From: Symsagittifera roscoffensis
Lineage: Eukaryota > Xenacoelomorpha > Acoela > Convolutidae
DNA length: 64,000 nt
Direction: 5' to 3'
Assembly: GCF_963678635.1 (NCBI RefSeq)
Contig: NC_087070.1
Location: 12,744,539 to 12,808,538, forward strand
Part shown: positions 32,011 through 42,880 of the stretch, piece after piece
Position numbering within the stretch: the first letter of the stretch is position 1
How the letters are laid out: every line of letters begins with the position of its first letter
The notes under the pieces: model-generated
What the model was told of the DNA's origin: nothing
The model's database searches: none
The model's input: only the letters and a program-made list of their open reading frames with translations
Translations under genes and position numbers: made by a program

Positions 32011-32450
32011 GGAGGACGATTCAGCCTAGGAGAAGACTAGGGCCAGTCAACCCAATGGAAGAGGCAACTGGCACGTCCAGATCAGACACGAGATCGGAGA
32101 CGACAAGTACCAGTCGAGAGGAGAGACGCCCGGATAGAGGCTCATTGATGTGGTCAAGACCCATACCATCTCCCTGGCATGTGTACAAGGACGAACTAAT
32201 GAAGCTGGATCTCCAGGGGGTGAGCTTCATCGAGGAAGCCAGGAGGATGCTGAATGGAGCGAGGATATCCGTCAGTAGACTGTACTCGATAACAGGCGTA
32301 GACTGGTTGATAGCCGCTGGCATAAACTTCAGCTCCACGACGGCCTTGAGATTTGCTGACCTAGAGGGACTGCCCTCTAATAACACAATGGGACCAGTGA
32401 ACGCAAGACCATTGCAGGACGTGAGGTTGAATCATGATGAGGGGAATTGA
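31992..32450 (+). pseudogene. Element B accessory segment 3 (unknown)
   Basis: Overlaps the end of the SGNH ORF and has no ATG at its opening. Contains SRLYSITGVDWL and ends with NTMGPVNARPLQD. Element C has the matching pattern (NHYCVDWLKVHEA ... SIMGPINYRPLKE). Unknown function; conservation in C supports it as real protein sequence. Confidence 0.55.
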
Positions 32451-32459
32451 GAAGAGAGA

Positions 32460-33383
32460 CCGGAAAGATTTTTGACAACGAGGGCGCCGATCGGACAACA
32501 TGTGAAGATGTTCAGGCAGGTGGCGACACCCCCGATTCATGTGAAAGAAAGAACATACCCGAAACAAGTGAGTCAAGATGTTGACGTCCAAAGGTACGGC
32601 GGATTGAAAGCGATAAAGAAAGATGAGACCGTGTACACTTCCAAGTCTCTGTTTTGGCCGTATGTCATAATGTTTGCAGCGGTCGACCTGGACCTACTGC
32701 AAGCCGTATCTCTGGCAATAGGGGTACAAAGACAGACGGACATGAACCCAGTCACGATCGTGTTTGCTGGCATCAATGACCACATGCACAGTAGAGGTTT
32801 TCTGAGCAGACTCAGAGATCCTACAATGGCAGAAAATGCTGTGTGGCCAGCAATAAAGGATATCCTGGATTCAATGGGTGAAGTGGTGGATGCGACCAAG
32901 GAGGGGTCGTTCACCAAAGTGACACTGAGAGTAGTATTCGCGTTGTCTCCGGGGTATGCGCATCTCCCGCATGGACTGAAATTCGTGTATGCGATCGTCA
33001 CCTTGCTTTTGGAAGGGAAATATGATGTGATCATATCGGCCCCAAATCGCATGATAGAGATGGAGAACCTGAGACCACTCAGGGCTGAACTACCTGCGGT
33101 GTGGTCAGATATCTCGAACGCGATGAGAGGATTCAAGGACCATGCGCTGCACATGTTAGTGTTGGATGAGGTGCTGGGGTTGAAACTGTCCAATTTCAGT
33201 CGACAGCTCAAACTTAAACCGGGAATAGACGACGACCATCGAGTGGTCATAGCGATGTCGAACGACCTATGGTTCCGAGCAATGAAAGTGACAGGTGAAA
33301 AAGCGAGAAGGAAAAATTCCAACGAGACTAGAGCTCACTTGGAGGCGATGGTTTCGAGGAGGCCAACCAGTGGCTACATCTAA
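32460..33383 (+). pseudogene. Element B accessory segment 4 (unknown, alpha/beta-like)
   Basis: About 300 residues. Alternating hydrophobic strands and helices: VTIVFAGINDHMHSRGFLSR, VTLRVVFALSPGYAHLPHGL, KFVYAIVTLLLEGKYDVIIS, APNRMIEMENLRPLRAELP, LHMLVLDEVLGLKLSNFSRQ. Element C carries the same order (FASSTGYASTPLALQFVYAT, MAAPNCELEPLNLRL, DILIVLDEVLCLEVSNLARQ). It resembles a Rossmann-like or SGNH-like alpha/beta protein, but I cannot assign it. Confidence 0.6.
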
Positions 33384-33400
33384 GTCCTTGAGTAGCGGCA

Positions 33401-34860
33401 TTGGGTGCAGATGTTTTTGAGCAAGGCCGCATAATGATTAAGAAGATCGATGCCTACTTGTTAAAGGAGGTGAACCTAGCGGAAAGTGTTGAAGAAAAGA
33501 CAGCTGAGTTTGTGAAGAGAATGTGCCAGATTACCCTGGAAACCTTCTGGACCCAGGAAGTGAAGGGGAAAGAAGGTTTTGAACGGACAGATAGCATGCT
33601 GGAAGGTTTGGGAGCCGGATGGACCGCGTCCTTCTTGGCGAAAGTTTACCCGAAAGTCTCTCATTACTTGATAAAGGAATTCCTCCAAGCAGTAGTGGAA
33701 GTATCTACTGTGGAGCTACTAGCTTTGTTCGTGACATTTGGAGCAGAGAGTTTCGTGAAAGGACCGGGGGTACTGCTCACCGAAGGAGTTCAGAACCTTC
33801 GGTTAGATTGGCTTCTAACGTTGATTGCGATTACCCACGGAAACTTGGGAGGAATAATGAAGCTGACATGTTGTCCAGAGCAGATGAGAGAGAAGGTGAG
33901 AAAATTAGACATGAAGAAAGCCACGGACTCGTGGAATAAGATAAGAGACCTGAGACACACTCTTATCCAATATTTCTTACAACAAAATCGCTTTGGAACG
34001 GGAGAAGATGAGACTATTGAAAGAGAAGAAGATGTGAGACGACATGTTGGGGGCATGCCCCTACTAACCGATCTGAGCTTGGCCATGAGGACCGATCCCT
34101 TAGCGTTGATCAGAGGAGCCACGGAGTTTGTGACAGTGATCTATGGACCAGCAGTCACGTTTGCGTTCCCTGATGTTAAGGTCGAGGCGTAAAGGAGGTC
34201 GGTGCTACACCTGAACCTCATATCAGCAGTGGACGGTAGTGCGCTGAACTGGTGTGAGCAGCACGTGTTGCGGGAGCTCATGAGCGAAGATCTGTTGTTT
34301 GCGAAGATATCACAGCCAGAAATGACAGTCAGCAATTTTGACGATCACTTCCGTGATCGCATGGGAGAAGTAGAGAGAGGGCACATCGAGGTGTTTCCGA
34401 AGCTTTAGAATCTGAGGCCCTATGATAAGACGAATGGTGAAATAACCAGAGCTCCTCGTCTCACTGCAGCATATCACAAGGTGAGACAAGAGACGAAAGA
34501 CTGGGGTGATTGCGAGAAGCTGCCGGAAGAAATCCCTGAATTCCCTCTGATAAGAAGGATGTTGCTCGGAGCAGTCTCCGTGGTACAAACTCCTAGGTTG
34601 AGAGCATTTGAAACCAATGAAAGAAGAATAGGGAAATTCGCGGGAACGATGGATCCATACTTTGTGGGGAGGAATGCTGCCGTGTTACAGTACACACGAT
34701 TTGCCTACACGAATCAAGCGACGAGAAGGCGAATAAGCAACACCGCGACTCCCAAGCCGGGAGGATTTGACAAGGAATGGGTGGGATTAGGCTTAGCGCC
34801 TATGAAGATGAGAGGCAGGACCGAACTGTCTGAGGCCTCCTTGATCCTGAATAGTGTGTA
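33401..34860 (+). pseudogene. Element B accessory segment 5 (unknown)
   Basis: About 480 residues of coding-like sequence. Landmarks shared with element C: a hydrophobic ELLALFVTFGAESFVKGPGV stretch (C: PINLLLALYLVYPRYLFIMG), VTVIYGPAVTFAFPD (C: VTCVYGPAVTYVFAD), SAVDGSALNWCEQ (C: SILDGTALKWCRQ), IEVFPK (C: IEVYPK) and IPEFPLIRRMLLG (C: IPEFPSVRRMTLG). No known domain. The hydrophobic stretch is too short and polar at its ends to be called a membrane anchor with confidence. Confidence 0.6.
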
Positions 34861-34867
34861 ACCGGAG

Positions 34868-36178
34868 TTGACAGTAGGAGGAACGCTGCAGACGAGAACT
34901 TTCCTAGCACCCTTCAGCTGTGAGGAAATCAAAGTGGTTCATGGAGAAGAGGAAGATGGATCGGCCGGCACACTAATCAAACCAAAATTTCCGGAAGGGG
35001 CCGACACTGAAAAGCAAGGACCCTCAAGCTCGAAGAAGGATACGTCAGAAGGAGATGATAGGCAGGGATGAAGCCGTCAAACGGAAGAACCCATGCAACA
35101 AGATGCAAATCAAGCTGGTGGGGAAGACGACAGGGCATCGACAGGAGGAATATCCAGCCTGGATTTCAATTTCCTCAGTGATCATGAGAACAACGCGGAT
35201 ACGTTAAAGGCGACTGAGCCAGCAGATGAGGGCACTTCGACACTGGAACTTCCGTCAGCCTTTACAGAAATGAAACGGAATTTGCCGGAGAGCAGCTCTC
35301 CTGGCAATTCGAGAAATAACGAACAAAGAATCCTCATGGAATCACCTCGGAGAAGAAGAATAGAGGGCTCAGCCAGAGTACCTTTCTTGGGAACGTTGCC
35401 CGAAGAAGAATGGGAAGTACATCACCGAGACCATGAAAGTAGGACGGGATGTAGATTGGACAGAGTGGCGTTCATGGAAGAAGTCTGGACAGTGGTTCAC
35501 AGCTATGGGACCCAGTCCTTATTGAAAGTAGGTCTCAACCGAACATTGATGCGGGAAGTCCTTGACAAACTTGATGAGTGTGAAGGGAGATTGAGTGAGT
35601 TGTTGATTGACTCAGCCACTGATGAAAGTGAGGCGAACTCTCCCATCAAGATGACACCGCAGGATGATAAAGGAGAGGTGGTATATCTGTCAAGGACCAG
35701 GAGGGGAACGATGCGATCGAAATTGGTGATTGATAAGATCAGCGAGATGAAGATGAAGTTAGGCAGCAAAGTGATGACAAGGAGAGTAGGAAAGACGTAG
35801 GTGGATTCAGAGCTATCAATGAAAGCTGTCAATTCAGCGAAACAAAAACGAGTCGAAGAGGCCATGGATTTGGGACAAAGTGATTATCAATTGCCTGGCA
35901 CGGACAGAATGTTAACCGATGTAGCGATGGTGCCACTCATTCTCATGGCAGGGATAAAATCAACAGGTTACAAATCCAAGAGGAGTGACCGCACTCTGAC
36001 TGGAGCAACCTTAGAGATGGAAATACTTAGCCAATGTAGAGAAAGTACAATGAAAGACTTTAAACCATCTGGTACTAGAAGTGTCGCAGGACAACTAGTA
36101 CCAGTGGAGTATAACCGACTGACAGTGTCGGTGACTGTGTCAATAGATGAACCCGCCGGTGGTTACATGGAGATGTAA
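34868..36178 (+). pseudogene. Element B accessory segment 6 (unknown, charged)
   Basis: A highly charged, Ser/Glu-rich stretch, then a moderately conserved block (PFLGTLPEEEWEVHHRDH, VWTVVHSYGTQSLLKVGLNR) that matches element C (YDLKEELWSTLLTFGEPILI), followed by basic sequence and a segment with MLTDVAMVPLILMAGIKSTG and EYNRLTVSVTVSIDEPAGGY. Unknown function. Confidence 0.5.
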
Positions 36179-36289
36179 GAATACCGAAACTCGGCTAGAG
36201 GGTATGTGATGGCTCTGGAAGACAAGAGTGCCATGGAGGGTTATCTGGAGACGATGTTGCGAGGCACACCCTCAAGCAGAAGACCTACG

Positions 36290-37467
36290 GGACTCTAGCG
36301 TCGTCTGAGATGCAGGCGGAAACGATCGAGCAATTAGTGAGCCTTCCATGGAAAGCAGTGGTGTTGAAGTACTTTGAAGAGGAAATGAGGACTACGCCGA
36401 GAATACACGCTCTCATGGCAGTACCATACGTGAGAACCGAGTTACAACTGAGGTTCGCCTGGTGCATGATGGGATTAACTCGCGGGGAATATGACTCAGA
36501 AGAAAGGAAAATGTCAAAAGAAGAAAAAGTATTCCTGATGACGAACCTGAGGGATCTGATAATCCAGGAAGGAAGGGCAGTAGCGTGCGCGAAGCGGAGA
36601 GACGCTCTCTGTTTTATTCGATTCCTGATAGAGCAGATTTCAGTACCAGCATTGAACACCTGCGTCAAGATGTTGAGGGAGGGCGATGAACGAGCAAAAG
36701 CCTTACTCTTGCTAGCACTGCTGGAGATGCATCAAAGCAAGCCGATGAGGATGAATATGAAAGAACTTGAGGAGTTAGAGCCCATGAGAAAGATAGACAA
36801 AATCAGGAGATTTTCAAACAAGGAGCTGAGACTCACTAAAGAATATATGGGGGCACTGCTGAAATCCAGTGAGTACTGTGGACCGATCAAGAATAAGTCG
36901 TAGAACTACGTGTCCGGAATCACAGGGATAGCGTACAACCCTTTCCTGAGTGAAGACATACGCGATTGCTTCTTTGATTACGAGCAGGCAGTGTTGCTTA
37001 GGATCTGGACGTCGAGAATTGTAACGATCAAGAGAGCTAATAATCCGCAGATCAAATTGGGACTGGTCTTGGAAGAGGTGACTGCGTCTTCCGTACCGAA
37101 ATCCGACAAAAGAGTGGAAATTGGGTTGGGATTCTCAGATGAACTACTGAGAACGAGCGTGATGGTAGTGTGGGAACTGATGAGACCATCATGGTGTCCT
37201 AGTCCCAATGCTGACTCGATATTACGGGCGACACAAGATGTGCAGAGGGAGCTGAATGCAGACTGTAATCTGCGTGACCTTAACATCATATATAATGTGA
37301 TGATAACAGCATCTAGGAGCAATGGGGAAGACAAAGTGGAGTTGCCTGGCTGGGGACCAGGAGACTGGGTCAAACCTGGTAGATGTCTGGCGGAAGTCTG
37401 TGGACTGGAAGGTCACGTTTGTGGAGGTCTGGATTGTGTGAAAACCCTAGAGAGACAACAAAAGTAA
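36290..37467 (+). pseudogene. Element B accessory segment 7 (unknown, helical)
   Basis: Helical region with FAWCMMGLTRGEYD, ACAKRRDALCFIRFLIEQIS and KIDKIRRFSN. Element C has FTWSFSGVALEAL, LARRKDATCFLRWIMSVIT and KLDVIRRFYN in the same order. A second half (GITGIAYNPFLSED, VELPGWGPGDWVKPGRC) is seen only in B. Unknown function. Confidence 0.55.
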
Positions 37468-37910
37468 TTGACGATATTGTTTGGGAATGTCGTGATGAAA
37501 GCAAGGACGGAAACGGAACTGATCGCAGATTGCCATGGAGGAACCGAAGTGAATCTAGTGACTGCACTAGGATTCTACAGCATGTCTGGTTCTTTAGAGT
37601 CACTATTGAGTCTAGAACAGAGACATGAGATGGTCACAGCCATCAGTGTAGAAGTGTTCCCAGGAGTTTTGCAAACTGAGCAGAAGCACATAGGAAAATG
37701 GAGGGAAGCGATCGAGGCGGAAATGAACATCAGACACTTATTGTGAGACTTATTGTAGACCATCAGGAGCACGATATTTGGTGGGATCGACATTAGCTCC
37801 AATGTGCAAGAGCATATACCCGGTGCATTTCGTAGCTGTGGATGTAAAGAGTACGAGAACGATCGTGGATCAAGCCTTCTCAGTGCTAAAGTGTGTGAGA
37901 CTAACTTGAA
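37468..37910 (+). pseudogene. Element B, N-terminal part of last accessory gene (unknown)
   Basis: VNLVTALGFYSMSGSLESL, VTAISVEVFPGVLQTEQKHI and VDQAFSVLKCVRLT match the start of the last accessory ORF in element C (TVIIATVLGFFSRM, VTALSLESWPGVLQMVQKHI, IEKAFSIPKCVRLT). Its C-terminal half is represented by copy Z (3,000-3,833) and by element C. Confidence 0.6.
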
Positions 37911-38350
37911 GAGGGAGTCTTGAAGAGGGAGATTGTTTCATTGTTCTTTCTAACCACAGAGTTCCTTTGTTTTATTATTCAGGACAATAACAAGCAAGAT
38001 TTCCGAAGGGAAGAAGCATAGTAGGATAATTTTAGCTTGTTGGTTGGCAGGACTGTCCTGCAAACCAACATCTTTTGAAAGTCTAGGAGAAAAAGTTTTA
38101 ATCAGGGCATTGACATTGGAAGTCAGAAACGATGTTTTTATCTTAGGTCATATCCTCAATGTGCAGAGTACTAAAAAAATTTGAAGGCTATAGTGATGTA
38201 GTATGATACCATTTATATTCTGCCGTGAGTCGATATGCCGCGGATAAAAGTACTTTCGTGCATTTTGTAAACTCTGTTCGATGACACTGTACCAATTTTA
38301 CGAACATTGCGAGATTCAATGAGGACCTTGACCGGACTGTCCGGGGAGTA
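37911..38350 (+). other. 3' noncoding region of element B with hairpin and PPT-like end
   Basis: Nearly identical to 4,230-4,664 of copy Z. It holds the 13-bp-stem hairpin (38,040-38,069) and ends in CCGGACTGTCCGGGGAGTA before the LTR. No ORF is supported. Confidence 0.65.
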
Positions 38351-39264
38351 TGTGACATTCGACCAGAATGGACAAAAATGCAGATTCAACAGATTCGAAA
38401 TTTTAGCAGCTGACCTTCCGAATTGGCGGTTTTGGGAGATTGACATTGTTATTGGGACGATTGGTCAAACGGTGAAGGTCAAGATATTATGGTATTTTGA
38501 AATTTTAATGATTCGAAGTATTGACGTAATAATTCTGAGAAGCGTCAAGGGCGGCCAATTTGGAGGGCGGCCAGAATGAAAACACAACAGCATTAGTTGC
38601 GATAGCGATAACGACAAAAATTGTGATTGGAAAACAACAACAAAATGCAGAGTTAGCAGAGACCGTTCCGAGTTGCAACTATTGTGTCGCTACAATAGTT
38701 GCAGGGCCAATGCGAACAACGCTGAAGGGTAGAAGACAGCCTTTCGGAAGGAAAATAGAGGTCTTATTTCCCCGGATTCAAGAATCCGGAGGGGTCTCGG
38801 GACTGAAACTCATAGCATTTTCTATAAACTTTTAGCTTCCTTATTATGTCTTGAATTGTTTATTGACTAACATCTGAATTCATTTTGCTAGGATGAGAAG
38901 CTAGGAGTTGGGGGAAAGGGTTGATCGATCTTCGATGGAGATGATGATTTTTATCTACTGAGCAAAAACATTAATAATTCAACAAATAGTAGTAGCCCTG
39001 TTTTAGGAGTGACCTCGTGGTCTGGGGATACTGAGACCCAGCCATGAGCTCATAAATTCTGCATGTAATCTAGTTAATCTGTGTGTTTTGACCGAAGCCG
39101 AAAGCAGTAACGTTTTTGTCGACCCGATGTTAGAAAGACCACCAAAAGAACTGGCTTTGGTAGAGACGGTGAAAAACATGTAAAGCTCTGTTTAGACGTT
39201 GGCCAGTCGTCTTAGGAACTAGCTTTATTTTCCGTCGATATGTATCTTCCGGGCAAATGTTACA
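38351..39264 (+). repeat. LTR5: 3' LTR of element B
   Basis: TGTGACATTCGACC to GTTACA, 914 bp. Inverted repeat TGCAACTATTGT / ACAATAGTTGCA at 38,674-38,703; CCGGATTCAAGAATCCGG hairpin around 38,772-38,789. The first 250 bases match LTR1 almost exactly but differ from LTR3, the 5' LTR of the same element. Confidence 0.85.
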
Positions 39265-40014
39265 ATTATTTTTTAACTTTGTGTTCTTGAAGTTTTTTCA
39301 AATTAATCAGAAGGTCGAAAGTATCATAGTAACCCAGGTTACAGTCAGGAGTCCCTTCATCACATTATCCAGTCAAAATCCTCGGAATTTTCTAGATATG
39401 GAAGAGTAAAGTATGTGGATAGTGGTAAAGAGAGTCAGATGGTTGGCAATCAAGCCAACCAGATTGGGAACTAACATCTGCGCACAATAAACCGGAGTTG
39501 AAAGTGACTCAAAAAGACTGACCTGATATGAGGCTACGGTTCTTCGTAGTAGGTAAAACATAGTTGAAAGATGCCCGAGGGAAAAAGAGCCCGGCCATCT
39601 TCAACAATGTTCTAACTGTTGAAGAGTATTTTGCTCTTTCTGAGGTAAAGATGCCGAAAATTGTGAAAGTGCCCGGAAAGTTGTGAGGGATCCCCGAAAA
39701 GTGCACGAAACTATGCAATTTTTTTTTTCATTCATGCGTTGTAATATTTCATTTTGCATTAATGCCTTAACGTGAAAAAAAAATTGGTGAATGAGCAAAA
39801 ACATACCCTTCCAGATACTTATATAAAACTGCGCTTTTCTTCTCTTGGCTCTATAATTAAAAAAACTCATTCGAAAGTATTTTTTATCACTTTTAGTGCC
39901 ATTAATAGTTTTGCGAGAGAGATTCTCTTCTGGAGAAAACTACCTGCCCTGGGTTTGTCGGTACACGTGAACAAGTTCTAACAAAGTTTATTCAGAAAAA
40001 TCACGATGCTAGTG
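39265..40014. other. AT-rich flank, nothing recognised
   Basis: No coding region is supported. There is one perfect 7-bp hairpin, GGTTGGC-AATCAA-GCCAACC, at 39,441-39,460. The first ~30 bases weakly resemble the sequence that follows the interspersed repeat at 47,090-47,125. Confidence 0.5.
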
Positions 40015-40900
40015 CCGGCGGCACCCTGAACTTCAAAAGCTATTGGTTAAAAATATATCATTATTAATTATATCTCAAAGTTTGTCAGATGTTCGATCTT
40101 CCGCCTCGGCCGCGGCCGTTCCGGGGTTACAAACCGAGCCTGCGTGCGCTTATTCTACTAGAGGCTTGGGAGTCAACTACCGTTACATTTTACATGAGCT
40201 GTCTAACAACATCCCATAGGACAAGCATCAAATCGTATGGTCGCTTCTGATCTGTCCGGTGGAGATGTCATAGCTCTAAGACAGATCGAATGTGAGTAGA
40301 GGCAAGACTTTGCTTTTTAAGGGCATTCAAATCTGAATGCCTAGAGAATCTCCCTGCACTTTTCAGACAAGATAGGCCATGCCATCCATCTTTGGTTTCA
40401 TCTTTTCCGCAAGTGCATCTATGTTTTCCACAAATTTTTGAAACTAGGCTGAGTGCAATTGAAATTCTAAGCTGCTTATTCGAAATCTTCAATCTTGGAT
40501 TTTTACAGGGTATGACAATCAAACTTTGCAATCAGAACATATCATGGTAAGCATTGAAACGCTTCACTTCGGTAGGTTCTAGTTTCGAAATCATCTGAGA
40601 TACTTCTTTATCAAAAATAGGCACCGTCCAATTTCTTTGATGTTCGTTTTTTGTAGCTAGTTCACATTTTGCTGAACAAAACTAAAATTCTAATGCATCT
40701 TTTTATTTTCCATCCTCCGAGCCAAATATCTCTTTTAAGGTAGCTCTTACTCGTACTGCTGAGATTTAAAAGGCGGGTAAAGCCAGTAGGCGAGCGGAAG
40801 ATAGACCCAAGCTAACTTTGCTTGCCGGGAGAACTGCTTGGAAAAACTGGTTATCAATCATCTTCACTTTTGTTACCTCAATTAAAGACTTTGTTAAAAT
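40015..40900 (-). mobile_element. Fragment of a non-LTR reverse-transcriptase family (C-terminal third)
   Basis: Read leftward from ~40,870. First a QAVLPASKVSLGLSSARLLA block (the QA-LPVS-GGLGIRSA pattern after the RT palm). Next come HQRNWTVPIFDKEVSQMIS and LRISIALSLVSKICGKHRCT. A zinc-binding-like C-x-C ... H-G-L-S-C region with SAGRFSRHSDLNAL follows, and finally a decayed block like KRPDGxTLxPW ... WDxTxVD, here QKRPYDL and VTVVDSQASS, which is PD-(D/E)XK-nuclease-like. This arrangement is common in repetitive RT genes of many animals. Several stops; dead. I cannot name the clade. Confidence 0.6.
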
Positions 40901-41170
40901 TTGAACGTATTTTTCCAAAAGTCCCTTTGCAAAAAACAGGGACTGGATCTAAAAAATTGAGGAGTTTTGGCATGCTAAAGCAAATTTTTAGGAGGTAAAA
41001 ACTATTATGTGCATCCAGTTTATCAATTACCTTCGAAATGATTGTCAGCTCAGCTATTTTTTCATTTAGCAGTTCTGTTCGACAAGATTCGCCTGTAGGG
41101 AGCCCAAGATTACAAGTTCATCCTATGAGTTGATTTTTTAAGGACATAATTTTTGAAATTGACTTTCAAT
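40901..41170. other. AT-rich spacer, nothing recognised
   Basis: No ORF, repeat or RNA gene that I can support. Confidence 0.4.
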
Positions 41171-42471
41171 TGTATTGTACTGCGTACATGTGGTCTGTCC
41201 TAAAGAAGATAGCTCACATTTTTTAATGTTTAGACTTAACTCATAGCCTTTTCCTGATTTCAGTGATTTTAAAGGTCCTTTTATGTTTCCTTCTAGCCTT
41301 TATTTCTCCTTCCATATTCCTCCATCGAGCTTGCTGCTGATTAGCTTTAATATCTAATTCAGATCTGGAGGGGGGGTGGCGGTATTGAATCTCGAGGAAG
41401 GTTTTTAGGCAGTAAAACAAAATTGGCTGTAATTTTTTGTTTATTATAGAGCTCATAGCTGTCGTTTGTTTACGACCACTTCTCGCGTTGTTCAAGAAAA
41501 ATAAAAAAAAACTTCAGAAAAACCAGCCAAAAGTAACTTTTTCTACATTGCAGAAATTATAATTCAATTTAACCAAAAGATTTTCTGCCAAGGGAAAACG
41601 CGAGTCCTTGGGTACTCCCTTGAGCATTCGGACATTAGAAATGGCTGTATTTACGTAATAATTTACCACTAAGTCATCACCAATCGAAGCTTTATTGACA
41701 GATTTCACATTAACAGACAAAGGAAATTGAAATCATTGGATTTTCTTAGAGTCGCTTAGAGTTATTTTTACAAAACTGATATGATACCAATTAGAACAAC
41801 AAATAGAGCAATATCTTGTCCAATTTAAAAGTCCTGAAGGTTTAAGCATTCTTTGCTTGTGCCCTCATTGTTGTTTTTTCTCCTCTTGAAGGTGCGGCGT
41901 TAAGGTAAAAAATATTTGACTGTACACAAGGGGACTGAACTAACCCATATCAACAGCTTTGAAGTTTTATAGATGAAGAAGAAATTATTACAAAAATAAT
42001 TTAAGAAAAAATATCAAATCTAAAAATTTTGCTGAGCAGGAACAATCTCAACCGAGCTCAGAAGGTCCAGCGGCGTACCACAAGACTCCCCAGCCAGGAA
42101 CTCCCTCCACCAGACCAGAGACCTACTTGAAAGACCTGCCTCTAAAATCCCTCTAAAGGTGCCCGACAAACAGGCACAAACACCAAACATATCACATCTA
42201 TATAAAAGGTTTATCACAACATTTATTTCTGGGAATAATTAATTCTGCAATGTCAGTTTTATAAATTTTAGCCATGTAATACATGGAATGTAATTTTGAT
42301 GTTATTCTTGGCTCGTGAATTGATTGCACGTGTTAAAGTTTGGTCTTTCCTTCTAAAATCGCGAAGATTCTAGTATGAATAGGTTATGAATGTTGACTGT
42401 TTGGTCTTGATTCTCTGAGTTCAATTCAGCAGTACCGGCTACCTCCTTAGTACATTCTAGCAAAAACTGTC

Positions 42472-42880
42472 CTACTTGGCAGTTCTCATGGCAAAACGTA
42501 CCACTGTCTGGCTTGCATAAGCAAAGTTACATCCCCTACATAAAAACTTAAACACGAAACTGGATCTTAGTTCACGTGCAAGGGAAGTTTTGAGGTATGG
42601 CAAGCATAATGTCAACTTTTTGTTGTAAGAACTAATTGTCCCCCGGATATTTGATGCTTCATTGCAGCTAGTAGTTGCGTTAGACTGCCTCGACATTACA
42701 TTCACAATCGAGGGGGACTTTTTCAACCATTTAAAAATTATCTGTTTGATTAACTGATCTTTTTCTTACAATATCATTAAACATTTTTTGATGCATTTGG
42801 TAAAAAATGCCGTTTTTGAATCTCAAAACAACTCAAGTCATTAAAAGCCAAATTTTATTAATACAATGAAGGGTAGGTTT
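42472..42880 (-). mobile_element. Fragment of RT / GIY-YIG type element (copy 1)
   Basis: Read leftward: a decayed NGIFYQMHQKMFNDIVRK block (like NGYPxxFFDxxxKKFLN at the end of an RT), then LCLPYLKTSLARELRSSF (LPYLG...KELRSxF) and VFKFLCRGCNFAYASQTVVR (VYKFxCxxCNxxYVGxTxRH, the start of a GIY-YIG nuclease). This combination is found in Penelope-like and some LINE-type elements. Dead fragment. Confidence 0.55.

Larger units (their letters stand above)
19411..39264 (+). mobile_element. Element B: Ty3/gypsy-class LTR element with ~8-kb accessory block (fossil)
   Basis: Bounded by LTR3 (19,411-20,322) and LTR5 (38,351-39,264). Parts recognised: duplicated LTR/leader segment, leader with motif array, gag part, RNase H end plus linker, integrase, part of the macrodomain ORF, the SGNH protein, and six further accessory segments to ~37,910. 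It lies directly against element A's SGNH gene on the left, as if inserted there. No clear target-site duplication is seen (AGACC on the left, ATTAT on the right). The two LTRs differ markedly in their first 250 bases, so the block may be a mosaic. Broken, with ten or more breaks including losses of whole domains. Confidence 0.8.

Noticed and set aside
32640-32830. Second SGNH domain in accessory segment 4 (FAGINDH resembles an Asn block)
   Set aside because: No Ser block or Asp-x-x-His block could be found around it in B or C; only the alpha/beta-like character is supported.
33401-34192. Possible envelope glycoprotein in the accessory block (hydrophobic stretch near 33,690-33,760)
   Set aside because: No signal peptide, no clear membrane anchor, no furin-like site followed by a fusion peptide. 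The stretch is short and moderately hydrophobic.
41514-41720. 68-residue minus-strand ORF, present twice (also 43,806-44,012)
   Set aside because: The differences I noted between the copies are amino-acid-changing, so there is no sign of protein-level constraint; it has no ATG at its start.
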